43,847 nt of DNA from Elusimicrobia bacterium GWC2_64_44 (GTDB lineage: Bacteria; Elusimicrobiota; Elusimicrobia; Elusimicrobiales; UBA9959). The stretch covers positions 1 to 43,847 of the forward strand of contig MGUG01000050.1 of assembly GCA_001799845.1 (NCBI GenBank), given 5' to 3'. Below the pieces are notes generated by a model. It searched no databases. It worked only from the letters and a program-made list of their open reading frames with translations, and was not told where the DNA came from. The first letter of the stretch is position 1. The number at the start of each line of letters is the position of its first letter. Positions 6,084 through 14,535 of the stretch are shown here, one piece after another. A program made the translations under genes and the position numbers.

Positions 6084-8098
6084 TGGGAAACGCAGAGTTC
6101 ACCGAGATCTTTGGCGCCGGGGGCGCCGTCTCCAGGGCCATAAAGGGCTTTGAGCCGCGCGCGCAGCAGGCGCGCATGGGCGCGGCCGTGGCGCACGCCG
6201 TAGGCGAGGGCGAGCATTTGGTAGTTGAAGCCGGCACCGGCGTAGGCAAGTCCCTCGGTTACCTCATTCCCGCCGCCCTGTGGGCCGCACGCAATCAAAA
6301 AAAAGTTATCGTCGCCACGCATACCAAGGCTTTACAGGCGCAGCTGGTTAAGAAAGACCTGCCCGTCGTAAAAGCCGTGCTGGATGAACTCGGCCTGCCG
6401 CTGTCCTATTTCCTGCTGATGGGTTCGAGCAATTACCTTTGCCTGTCGCGGCTGGACCGGGCGGGCAAACAAGCGCCGGAACTATTCGACGAGGACGGCA
6501 TTCGCGCCGCGCTGGAGCAGCTGCAGGAGTGGATACAGGCCGCCGAAAGCGGCAACCGCGCCGAATTGCCTTTCGCCGTGCCCCACCATCTGTGGGCCGA
6601 GGTGTGCCGTGACTCTGACCTCTGCCTCGGCAAGAAATGCCCGCATAAGACGGCCTGCTTTCACCGCAAGGACGTGGCCCGCGCCGCCAAGGCGGACATT
6701 GTGGTGGTGAACCAGCATCTGTTCTTCGCCGGCATGCCGCTGCCCGCTTTCAACGCGGTCATCTTCGACGAGGCGCATAATCTGGAGGAAGTGGCCGCCG
6801 CCTTCCTGGGCTTCGAGCTGACCGACCGCAAGGTAAAGCGCTTTCTCGACGATGTCTACAGCCCCAAATCCAACCGGGGCCTGGCGCACCGGCTGTCGCG
6901 CCCGCCCGCGCACTGGGTAGACGAGGTTAAAGGCGCGGTCTCCGAGATCAAGCATGCGTCTAAAGACTTTTTCTACGCACTGACCGAGAAGTTGGCCTTA
7001 AACGACCAGCCCGCCAAGGACCGCGCCAAAACCCGCCGGTTGCGCGAGCCCGGCCTGGTGCCGAACACCATGCACGCGCCGCTCCTGGAGCTGAGCGTGC
7101 TGCTGTCGCAGGCCATACCGCACAGCCAGTCCGACATGGAAGAGGCCGAGATCAAGGCCTGCCTGAAGCGCTGCCTGGAGCTGGCCGCGCACCTTAATTC
7201 CTTCCTGGAATGCAAAGAAGAGGCTTGCGCCTACTGGGTAGAGGTCAACGACAAAAAGAAAAAGCCGGAGATCTCGCTTAACATGTCGCCGGTGGACGTG
7301 TCCGAGGATTTGCGCAAGGACTTGTTCGGCCGCAATTACCCGGTGGTGCTGACTTCGGCCACGCTGGCGGTGGACGGGTCTTTCGGCATGCTCAAGTCCC
7401 GCGTCGGGCTGGACCTATGCAATGAGCTGCTGCTGGATTCGCCTTTCGATTACACCAAGCAGGCGGGCATTCTGGTGCCGCAAGAGATGCCGGACCCGGC
7501 CGCCGAGGCCGCGGCTTATGAGGCGGCGGTGATAGACGCCTGCGTGCAGACCTGCGGGGCGGTGGAAGGCGGGATCTTCCTGCTTTTCACAAGCTGGGCG
7601 TCATTAGAGCGGGCGGCGCGCGCCCTGGCCGGCCGCGTGAGCGACAGGCTGCTCTTCAAACAGGGCGAGCAATTGCCGGCCAAGCTGATAGCTGACTTCA
7701 AGAACGCGGGCAACGGCGTGCTGCTGGCCACCGACACTTTCTGGCAGGGCGTGGACGTGCCCGGGCAGGCCTTATCCTGCGTGGTTATCTGCCGGCTGCC
7801 TTTCACTTCGCCAGACACCCCGCTGGAAGAGACGCGCCAGGAGTGGATGACGGCCAAAGGCCAGAATTTCTTTGTGGATTACACGCTGCCCAAGGCCGTG
7901 GTGAAGTTCCGCCAGGGCGTGGGGCGCCTGATACGGACCAAAAAAGATTTCGGCGCCATAGTCATCCTTGACCCGCGCGTGCAGAACGCGCGCTACGGCG
8001 GCAAGTTCCTGCGCTCCATCCCCCGCTGCGCCCGCCTGGGCGACTTTAAAGCCCTCAAAACCTTCTTCACCCGCCCTATCGAGGCTTCGCCTCGATAG
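6083..8098 (+). CDS. dinG: ATP-dependent DNA helicase, DinG/XPD family with iron-sulfur cluster
   Basis: The protein has 671 residues. The start ATG 6083 overlaps the preceding stop. EAGTGVGKS (49-57) is Walker A and DEAH (229-232) is motif II. C120, C181, C186 and C192 match the four cluster cysteines of DinG, with the same C-x4-C-x5-C spacing in the last three. Late motifs are ATDTFWQGVDVPG and FRQGVGRLIR. DinG helicases unwind 5'-overhang DNA, D-loops and RNA-DNA hybrids in repair and replication. There is no N-terminal exonuclease domain, unlike Firmicutes DinG. The last residues, IEASPR, and the stop codon are made by one arm of a 23-bp palindromic repeat (8076-8098), so the native C-terminus may have been replaced by repeat insertion. 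YoaA-like naming is also possible. Confidence 0.88.
   Translation: MGNAEFTEIFGAGGAVSRAIKGFEPRAQQARMGAAVAHAVGEGEHLVVEAGTGVGKSLGYLIPAALWAARNQKKVIVATHTKALQAQLVKKDLPVVKAVLDELGLPLSYFLLMGSSNYLCLSRLDRAGKQAPELFDEDGIRAALEQLQEWIQAAESGNRAELPFAVPHHLWAEVCRDSDLCLGKKCPHKTACFHRKDVARAAKADIVVVNQHLFFAGMPLPAFNAVIFDEAHNLEEVAAAFLGFELTDRKVKRFLDDVYSPKSNRGLAHRLSRPPAHWVDEVKGAVSEIKHASKDFFYALTEKLALNDQPAKDRAKTRRLREPGLVPNTMHAPLLELSVLLSQAIPHSQSDMEEAEIKACLKRCLELAAHLNSFLECKEEACAYWVEVNDKKKKPEISLNMSPVDVSEDLRKDLFGRNYPVVLTSATLAVDGSFGMLKSRVGLDLCNELLLDSPFDYTKQAGILVPQEMPDPAAEAAAYEAAVIDACVQTCGAVEGGIFLLFTSWASLERAARALAGRVSDRLLFKQGEQLPAKLIADFKNAGNGVLLATDTFWQGVDVPGQALSCVVICRLPFTSPDTPLEETRQEWMTAKGQNFFVDYTLPKAVVKFRQGVGRLIRTKKDFGAIVILDPRVQNARYGGKFLRSIPRCARLGDFKALKTFFTRPIEASPR
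8076..8098. repeat. 23-bp palindrome, copy 1 (arms CTATCGAGGC/GCCTCGATAG, centre TTC)
   Basis: This is a perfect 10-bp inverted repeat with a 3-nt centre. It covers the last codons and the TAG stop of the DinG-like gene. Copy 2 at 8117 is identical in the arms but has centre GAA, the opposite orientation. A third copy is at 24871. Confidence 0.85.
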
Positions 8099-8116
8099 AC
8101 CGACAAAGCTTGCCCC

Positions 8117-8139
8117 CTATCGAGGCGAAGCCTCGATAG
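8117..8139. repeat. 23-bp palindrome, copy 2 (centre GAA)
   Basis: It has the same 10-bp arms as copy 1, placed 18 bp after it in inverted orientation. It lies between the DinG-like and addA genes, just before promoter element copy 3. No T-run follows, so a classical terminator is not supported. Confidence 0.85.
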
Positions 8140-8141
8140 AA

Positions 8142-8181
8142 GGCGACACGCCCTTGTCGGGATGGTCTGCTATGCTATTAA
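8142..8181 (+). promoter_or_regulatory. Recurrent stem-loop/promoter element, copy 3
   Basis: CGACA (8144-8148) and TGTCG (8155-8159) pair. The outer arm bases are partly lost on the left side (GGCGACA instead of CCCGACA). TTGTCG (8154-8159), a 16-bp spacer with TGGTCTGCTATGC, and TATTAA (8176-8181) match the other copies. It is 28 bp upstream of the addA start. Confidence 0.6.
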
Positions 8182-8209
8182 TAGTTAAAAAAGTATCATT
8201 AACTTGTCG

Positions 8210-11200
8210 ATGACCAAGAAGAGCGAGATAATATTGATAAGCGCGTCGGCGGGGTCGGGCAAAACGCATGCCCTGACCAGCCGCTACGTGCGCCTGCTGC
8301 TGGGCGGCGCCGCGCCCGAAAGCATACTCGCCGTCACCTTCACCAATAACGCCGCCAAGGAAATGAAGGAGCGCATACTCACCTGGCTCAAGAAGGCCGC
8401 CCTGGGCGCCGACTGCCACGAGACGCAGCAACTGATGCGCGACACCGGCCTAAAAATGCCGGCGCTCAAGGCCAAGGCCGCCGTCATCCTTGAGGACCTG
8501 CTGTGCAACTACTACAACCTGCACGTGCAGACCATAGACAGCTTCCTAAACCGCATAGCCATGTCCGCCGCGGGCGAGCTGGGCATGCCGCTCAATCCCG
8601 ACATCACCATGAGCCACCGGCGGCTGACCGACGTGGCGCTGTACTCGATACTTTCCAAAGAGGGCAAGTCCTCGCTGTCGCGCGACGAGGTGGACAAGTT
8701 CCTGGATTCGCTGCCGCCCGGCAACGCCTATCCCTGGGACCCCGTGGAGAAGATGCGCGAGATCTACGAGAACTTCCTCACCTTCGAGGGCAAGTCCGAC
8801 GGGCATATAGAGCCGGCCGACCTGGACGAAAAGGCCGTGCGCGAGGTCCGCGAGACCATAGTGGAAAGCAGCCGCGCCTTCCTGAAACTGGTGGACACCC
8901 GCGCGCACACCTACTTCGCCAAGAGCAAGCCCAAGGAGGCCCGTTTTTTCGCCGACGCCTTCAAGGACAAGGCCCGCGAGGGCATAGTCGACGGCAATTA
9001 CCTGTGTATAATGGCCTGTTTCAGCGCCCGCTTCGGCTTCTTCGACGGGATCAAGGTGCGCTCGGCGCCGGATATGGGCGCGCTGGCCGCACCCATGGCC
9101 GAGATAGGCGCGATGATAGGCAAATATACGCGCCTGCACGCCTATCACCGGCTCAACGGCTTTGTCAAAATTTACCCCAAGTTCAAAGAAGAACTGGAGC
9201 GCATTAAGTCCGGGCTCGAGGACGTGGCGCATATCGACGATATAGCCAAGAAGATCACCGGCTACCTGCGCGCCGGCGGCGGCCAGGCCGTGCCCGAGGT
9301 GTATATACGCCTGGGCGAGCGCGTGGAGCATTTCCTCATAGACGAGTTCCAGGACACCGACCCGCTGCAGTGGCGCGCGCTGCTGCCGCTGGTGGTGGAG
9401 GCGCTGTCCAAGGGCGGGTCGCTGTTCGTGGTGGGCGACATCAAGCAGGCCATCTACATGTTCCGCTACGCCGACTACAAGATCATGCGCCAGTTCATGG
9501 AGGCGCTGCACGGCGTGCTGGAAGGCGAGGACCCGCTGGGCCTTGAGGCCGTGGTGAACCTGGCCGAGCCGGGCCAGCGCCGCATAGAGGAACTGAAGGT
9601 CAACCGCCGCAGCGGCGGCGTGATAGTGAAATACGCCGAGGACCTGTTCAAGATCCGGCTGCCCGCCTACCGCGGCGGCGAAGTGCTGTCCGACCGCGAC
9701 GACCCCACCGGGCTCACCTCCTATAACCAGACCGCCGAGGAAGGCAAAGAAGACCAGGGCCTCGCCCGCGAGATACTGTTCTCGCGCAAGGCCATGAAGG
9801 CGGCCGCGGCCGCCGCCCCCGAAGAGAACGGCGAGGAGTCAGCCGACATAAGCGACCCGGCGGTCAGCGCCAAAGTGGTGGCGCTCATAAAGGACGCGCA
9901 CGCGCGCTACCGCTACGACCAGATAGCCGTGCTGGCCCCGCAGAACAAATATATACGCAAGGTGGTGTCGTGGCTTAACGCCGCGGGCATACCGGTGGCG
10001 TCCATGAGCTCGCTCGACATCCGCGAGCGGCCGGTGGTGGCCGAGCTCATCGCCCTGTTCACTTTCCTGGAATTCCCGGCCGACGACATTGCGTTCATGG
10101 ACTTCGCCAGCGGCGACATCTTTTTGAAGGCCTCGGGGCTTAAGCGCGAGGAAATACTTGCCGCCGCGGCCGAGCACCGCGAGAAAGGCCGCTCCGGGCG
10201 GCCGCTCTACGCCACTTTCAAGGAGCGCCAGCCCGACGCCTGGGCGCGCCTGCTGGAGCCGCTGTTCGCCAAGATAGGCTTTCTGCCCATTTACGAGCTG
10301 GCCTCGCTGGCTTTCTCTTCGCTGCGGCTCTTCGAGCGCTTCCGTGAGGAGTCCTGCTTCCTGGTGAAGTTCCTCGAGGTGCTCTCGTCGCTGCAGGGCA
10401 AGGGCGCGGCCGACGCGCGCAGCTTCATCAACTTCGCCAGGGACGACGGCGAGGACGCCTACAGCGCCTTCAGCATAGAGCTGCCGGAATATATAGACGC
10501 CGTGCGCGTGATGACCTTCCACAAGAGCAAGGGCCTCGGCTTCCCGGTGGTCATCAACCTGATCTACGAGACCCGCGGCCAGGGCGGCAGCGCCTCGGAC
10601 CGCAATATCTATTACGACAAGAGCGACCCGGCCGGCGCGGTGCGCATAGTTTATATCACCAAGGACCTCTGCGAGTGGGACCCGGCGCTGGAGGCCATAG
10701 CCGCCGCGCGCGCGGCCGACGAGAAGGTGCAGGCGCTCAACCAGCTTTACGTGGTCACCACGCGCGCCAAGGCAGAGCTGTCCAATCTGGTGATACGCGC
10801 CAGCGACGAGCAGGGCGAAAGCGCGGGGGCCAAATTCGAATATGTCTTCGGCAACGAAGAGCGCGGCGCGCCGGATAACAAAGCCAGGGCGGTGCCGCCG
10901 GCGCATAAACCGTCGGTAGTGCGCCAGCCGCAGGCGCCGGAGCTGGCGCCTTCTGCCGGCGGCGTGACGCTGGAGGCCTACCACGCCAAACAGCGCGGCC
11001 TGCTGCATCACGAGATACTGATGCACATAGACTGGACGGGCGCGGACCTGAAAGAGCGGCTGGAGCGCGCCTTCGACGCCTGCGCCTGGAAATACGGCCC
11101 CGTGCTCGCGGGCGAGAAGGCGGAGATCACCGGCAAGCTGCTGCGCCTGCTGGGCCTGCCCGGAGTGAAAACATTTTTCGAGCGGCGGTCCGGCCGCGAG

Positions 11201-11437
11201 CTCAAGCGCGAGACCGAGTTCGTCTCGGGGCCGGAGGGCGGGCGGCTGCGCCGCCTGGACCGCCTGCTGGTGGAGGACGGCCGCGCCATCATAGTGGACT
11301 TCAAGACCGGCGGCGAGAACGCGGCCTATACCGACACGCTCAGGAAATACGCCGCCGCCGTCACCGACGCGCGCGGCCTGCCGGCCGAGTGCTGGCTGAT
11401 CTACCTGGACGAAGAGAAAGCGGAGCGCGTGATATGA
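8210..11437 (+). CDS. addA: AddA-like UvrD-family helicase with C-terminal PD-(D/E)XK nuclease
   Basis: The protein has 1075 residues. ATG 8210 is preferred to a TTG at 8204; neither has a clear ribosome binding site. SASAGSGKT (11-19) is Walker A, LIDEFQDTDPLQW (about 377-389) is motif II, MTFHKSKGLGFPVVI (about 767) is motif V, and QLYVVTTRAKAELS is motif VI. Near the C-terminus RRLDRLLVEDG and IIVDFKTG (about 1027-1034) give the nuclease D and D-x-K residues. AddA works with AddB to resect double-strand breaks for RecA loading, replacing RecBCD. The partner gene overlaps by four bases (ATGA). It is slightly shorter than Bacillus AddA. The promoter region carries copy 3 of the recurrent element, shared with ssb and defence-like genes. 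Confidence 0.85.
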   Translation: MTKKSEIILISASAGSGKTHALTSRYVRLLLGGAAPESILAVTFTNNAAKEMKERILTWLKKAALGADCHETQQLMRDTGLKMPALKAKAAVILEDLLCNYYNLHVQTIDSFLNRIAMSAAGELGMPLNPDITMSHRRLTDVALYSILSKEGKSSLSRDEVDKFLDSLPPGNAYPWDPVEKMREIYENFLTFEGKSDGHIEPADLDEKAVREVRETIVESSRAFLKLVDTRAHTYFAKSKPKEARFFADAFKDKAREGIVDGNYLCIMACFSARFGFFDGIKVRSAPDMGALAAPMAEIGAMIGKYTRLHAYHRLNGFVKIYPKFKEELERIKSGLEDVAHIDDIAKKITGYLRAGGGQAVPEVYIRLGERVEHFLIDEFQDTDPLQWRALLPLVVEALSKGGSLFVVGDIKQAIYMFRYADYKIMRQFMEALHGVLEGEDPLGLEAVVNLAEPGQRRIEELKVNRRSGGVIVKYAEDLFKIRLPAYRGGEVLSDRDDPTGLTSYNQTAEEGKEDQGLAREILFSRKAMKAAAAAAPEENGEESADISDPAVSAKVVALIKDAHARYRYDQIAVLAPQNKYIRKVVSWLNAAGIPVASMSSLDIRERPVVAELIALFTFLEFPADDIAFMDFASGDIFLKASGLKREEILAAAAEHREKGRSGRPLYATFKERQPDAWARLLEPLFAKIGFLPIYELASLAFSSLRLFERFREESCFLVKFLEVLSSLQGKGAADARSFINFARDDGEDAYSAFSIELPEYIDAVRVMTFHKSKGLGFPVVINLIYETRGQGGSASDRNIYYDKSDPAGAVRIVYITKDLCEWDPALEAIAAARAADEKVQALNQLYVVTTRAKAELSNLVIRASDEQGESAGAKFEYVFGNEERGAPDNKARAVPPAHKPSVVRQPQAPELAPSAGGVTLEAYHAKQRGLLHHEILMHIDWTGADLKERLERAFDACAWKYGPVLAGEKAEITGKLLRLLGLPGVKTFFERRSGRELKRETEFVSGPEGGRLRRLDRLLVEDGRAIIVDFKTGGENAAYTDTLRKYAAAVTDARGLPAECWLIYLDEEKAERVI

Positions 11438-14376
11438 CCGATCAATTCACGCTGCTGCCGCAGGACGCGGACCTGGTGGCCGCCGTGGCCGGCCTGCTGG
11501 AAGGTACCGACCTCGCCAACTGCGTGGTGGTCTTCCCCGGCCGCCGCCCGGCGCATTTCCTGCGCAAACAGCTTTACGACAAGATAGGCAAGTCCTTCGA
11601 GCCGCCGGCCGTCTACTCCATGGACGAGTTCGCGGCCGTGCTGGCCGAGGCCGCCGGCGCCGCGGGCCCCGAGATAGGGGAATTGGACGCCGCCGCCATC
11701 ATGCACGGGCTGGAGCCCAGGCTTAAGGGCCTCGGCCCGCTGGCCGGCAAGACCAGCGCCGACCTGGACTGGTTCCTGCCCTGGGCCTTCAAGGCTTACG
11801 CCGATTTTGAAGAACTCAAGAAAGAACTGCGCACCCCGCGCGACTTGGGCGCCTTCGACCTGGGCCTCGAGGCCGGCGAGGGCGCGGATGTGTTCAAGCG
11901 CGCGAGAGACTTCAGCGCCAAGTTCGGCGGTTTCTCCAAGCTCTACGCCGCTTTCTACGAGGAGCTGGCCGCTAAAGGCCTGCTGACTCCCGCGCTGAAA
12001 TACGCCGCGGCCGCCGCGCCGGGCGCGGCAGAGGCTGCGGGGCTGGGCGAAAAGGGGCTGGTGATACTGGCCGGCTTCTACCAGCTGTCGCGCTCCGAGC
12101 AGAAACTGATAGAGGGGCTTTTTAAACTTCCAAATTTCCGCCTGCTGGCGCAGGAAGGGCCCGGCCTGGACGCGCGCTATGAGTTCCTGGCGAAGAAAGG
12201 CCTGATAAAGGCGGTAGCGGGCTATAAGGCCGCCGTTCCCGCGGCCGGCAAATTCACTTTTTATAAAGCGGCCGACACGCACAGCGAGGTGTTCGCGCTG
12301 GGCCAGGTGATAGACAAGGAGCGCTACAGCGAGCAGGACGTGATAGTGATCCCGTCGGTGGACGCGCTGTTCCCGGTGGTGCACAATATCCTGCCCGAGT
12401 TCGCCGAGAACAATATCGCCATCGGTTACCCGGTGTCGCATACGCCGGTCTATTCGCTGGTGGAATCCATAGGCCGCCTGCTCGACCGCGCCGACGGCAA
12501 GGCCTACTTCATCCCCGACTACCTGGACCTGGTCTTCCACCCTTATGTGAAGAGCTCGCTGCACAAAGGCAGCCCCGAGCTCACCCGCATAATCTTTCAG
12601 GTGCTGCAGGAACATTTCCTCGGCCGCATGAGCCGCTACGCTGAGCTAACTGCGATAGAAAAGGACCCGGATTTTATAGGCGCGGCGCTCAAGCGGCTGG
12701 AGCATTACGAGGACTACAAAGCGGTGACCGCAGGCGAGATAACGGCGCATATCAAAGGCATACACGACGCCGTGATACGGCCTTTCGAGGAGATAAAGGA
12801 TATCGGGGACTTCGCGGCCAGGCTGCTGCGGCTGGTCTCCTACGTGTCTTCCTCCACCACGGCCTACCGCCATCCTTACTGGGAGTATTTCTCCGGGCGC
12901 TTCCTCGCGCTGCTAGACGGCATAGGCGGCTCGCGGCTGGCGCGCGAGAGCTTTGCCGCGCGGCCTTCCTATTTCAAGTTCTTCGGCTCGGCGGTGAAGG
13001 GCGCGGTGTACCCGTTCGAGGGCACGCCGGTGAAGGGCCTGCAGGTGCTGGGCCTGCTGGAGACCCGCGGCCTGAAGTTCAGGCGCGTCTATTTCCTGGA
13101 CGCCAACGCCGACGCGCTGAACGTGAACGGCACCGGGGACGCCGTGCTGTCGGACTTCATGCGCGGGATGCTGGGCCTGCCCACCTGCCGCGAGCGCGAG
13201 GCCGCGCGCAAATACTATTTCGAGACGCTGCTGGGCGCCGCGCGCGAGGCGCATGTCTTCTACCGCGACAATTCCAAGTCCGAGAAGAGCCCTTTCGTGG
13301 AGGAAATCCTGTTCCGCCTGGAGGCCGCCGGCGCCGACCGCGAAAAACTGGAGAACCGCGTCTTCTTCGACCTGACCTTCAAGAACAAGGAACCCGCCGC
13401 GGCGCCTAAGACGCCCTGGGTGATGAAGAAACTGGCGGCCACCAAATTCTCGCCTTCGGCGCTGAACCATTTCCTGGCCTGCCCGCTGCGCTTCTATTAT
13501 CTGAACGTCCTCGGCCTGCGCGAGCAGGAGGAGATGACCGAGGAGATCAGCCGCGCCTCCATAGGCAATATCGTGCACAGGGCGCTGGAGCTGTACTTCC
13601 AGCGCGGCAACAGGCTGGGCCGCCCTTACAAACCGGGCGATTTTGACGAGGAGAAGGCCGCGGCGCTGTTCTGCCTGAAAGAGGCGCTGGCCGGCTTTCA
13701 CCTGACCGACACCGACAAAGGCTACGGCTACGTGATGCGCCGGCAGGTGGAGAAGCGGCTGGAAGATATACTGCGCTACCACATGGAGCGGCTGCCGGGC
13801 TTTACGCCGCTGGCCGTAGAGGTGTGGCTGGAGACGGACTTGACGCTGCCTTCCGGCAAGACTGCGCGGCTGGCCGGCAAGGCCGACCGCATAGATCTGC
13901 GTCCCGCCGAGGCGGGGGAGAAGATCGTCATAGTGGACTACAAGACCGGCTCGGCCGCCCATGTGCCGGCCTGGCAAAGTTTCGACCCGGCCTCGCCCCG
14001 CTCCGGCTGGATGGATACGCTGCGCTCGGTGCAGCTGCCGGTCTATGTGCTGATGGCCATGACCGGCAAGGCCGAAGTGGCGCCCGGCACGCCCGACCAT
14101 GTAAGCGCGGCGCTGAAAGGCCGCGGCGTTTCAGACTTTGACGCGCGGCTTATGCTGCTGGGCCGGCAGGAAATATTGGAGGAGAGCCTCTACAAGCAAT
14201 ACCGCAGCAAACTGCCGGACATCCCTTCCACTTTCGAGAAATACAAAGCCGCCATCTGCGCCCTGCTCGAAGAGATACTCGACCCGGCCCTCCCTTTCGA
14301 ACCTACAAAACGCGAAGAGGACTGCCGGTTCTGCCCCTTCAAAGTAATGTGCGGCCGCCAGTGGGTAAAAGAGTAG
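11434..14376 (+). CDS. addB: AddB-like nuclease subunit with iron-sulfur PD-(D/E)XK domain
   Basis: The protein has 980 residues. The start ATG 11434 overlaps the addA stop as ATGA, indicating translational coupling. The N-terminal region (VVVFPGRRPAHFLRKQL) aligns in style with AddB helicase-like domains but has no GKT Walker A, so the motor is probably inactive. The nuclease domain contains GNIVHRALELYF, KADRID and VIVDYKTG with D835 and K837. C683 in FLACPLRFYY, together with C964, C967 and C973 in DCRFCPFKVMC, gives the split four-cysteine iron-sulfur staple of AddB and Cas4-like nucleases. Together with AddA it would process DNA ends for recombination. The repeat-rich gap that follows has no gene until 14536. 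Confidence 0.83.
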   Translation: MTDQFTLLPQDADLVAAVAGLLEGTDLANCVVVFPGRRPAHFLRKQLYDKIGKSFEPPAVYSMDEFAAVLAEAAGAAGPEIGELDAAAIMHGLEPRLKGLGPLAGKTSADLDWFLPWAFKAYADFEELKKELRTPRDLGAFDLGLEAGEGADVFKRARDFSAKFGGFSKLYAAFYEELAAKGLLTPALKYAAAAAPGAAEAAGLGEKGLVILAGFYQLSRSEQKLIEGLFKLPNFRLLAQEGPGLDARYEFLAKKGLIKAVAGYKAAVPAAGKFTFYKAADTHSEVFALGQVIDKERYSEQDVIVIPSVDALFPVVHNILPEFAENNIAIGYPVSHTPVYSLVESIGRLLDRADGKAYFIPDYLDLVFHPYVKSSLHKGSPELTRIIFQVLQEHFLGRMSRYAELTAIEKDPDFIGAALKRLEHYEDYKAVTAGEITAHIKGIHDAVIRPFEEIKDIGDFAARLLRLVSYVSSSTTAYRHPYWEYFSGRFLALLDGIGGSRLARESFAARPSYFKFFGSAVKGAVYPFEGTPVKGLQVLGLLETRGLKFRRVYFLDANADALNVNGTGDAVLSDFMRGMLGLPTCREREAARKYYFETLLGAAREAHVFYRDNSKSEKSPFVEEILFRLEAAGADREKLENRVFFDLTFKNKEPAAAPKTPWVMKKLAATKFSPSALNHFLACPLRFYYLNVLGLREQEEMTEEISRASIGNIVHRALELYFQRGNRLGRPYKPGDFDEEKAAALFCLKEALAGFHLTDTDKGYGYVMRRQVEKRLEDILRYHMERLPGFTPLAVEVWLETDLTLPSGKTARLAGKADRIDLRPAEAGEKIVIVDYKTGSAAHVPAWQSFDPASPRSGWMDTLRSVQLPVYVLMAMTGKAEVAPGTPDHVSAALKGRGVSDFDARLMLLGRQEILEESLYKQYRSKLPDIPSTFEKYKAAICALLEEILDPALPFEPTKREEDCRFCPFKVMCGRQWVKE

Positions 14377-14381
14377 CCGGG

Positions 14382-14452
14382 AATTAAAGGGACAGTATAC
14401 CTAACTCATACTTTTCCGGGTTAACCGAGTTAAGTATACTGTCCCCTTAATT
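14382..14452. repeat. REP-like inverted pair around GGGACAGTATAC
   Basis: The arms 14382-14407 and 14427-14452 are complementary at 24 of 26 positions and enclose a 19-nt loop. Each arm carries AATTAA-(A/G)GGGACAGTATAC. Such paired GGGGACAGTATAC units are typical of REP/BIME-like elements. It lies just after addB and could form a strong RNA hairpin. Confidence 0.65.
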
Positions 14453-14466
14453 GGGTCCTCGTAGGT

Positions 14467-14494
14467 CCAATACCTCAGCGGTATTGGGCCTTTT
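14467..14494 (+). terminator. Probable rho-independent terminator after addAB
   Basis: CCAATACC (14467-14474) pairs with GGTATTGG (14480-14487) across a 5-nt loop and is followed by GCC and TTTT. It ends the addAB unit before the phospholipase D gene. Confidence 0.6.
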
Positions 14495-14535
14495 GCCTCT
14501 ATTGGGGGCGGGCCGGCTAAAGGCATAATTATGGA

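Noticed and set aside
8076..8139. Palindrome pair as a terminator of the DinG-like gene
   Set aside because: Neither copy is followed by a T-run, and copy 1 includes coding sequence and the stop codon.
9839..11026. Long minus-strand frame inside addA
   Set aside because: The translation is Ala/Arg/Gly-rich without recognisable motifs; the plus strand encodes conserved helicase motifs throughout.
12913..14100. Long minus-strand frame inside addB
   Set aside because: It is a shadow of the nuclease domain with conserved Cys and D-x-K residues on the plus strand.
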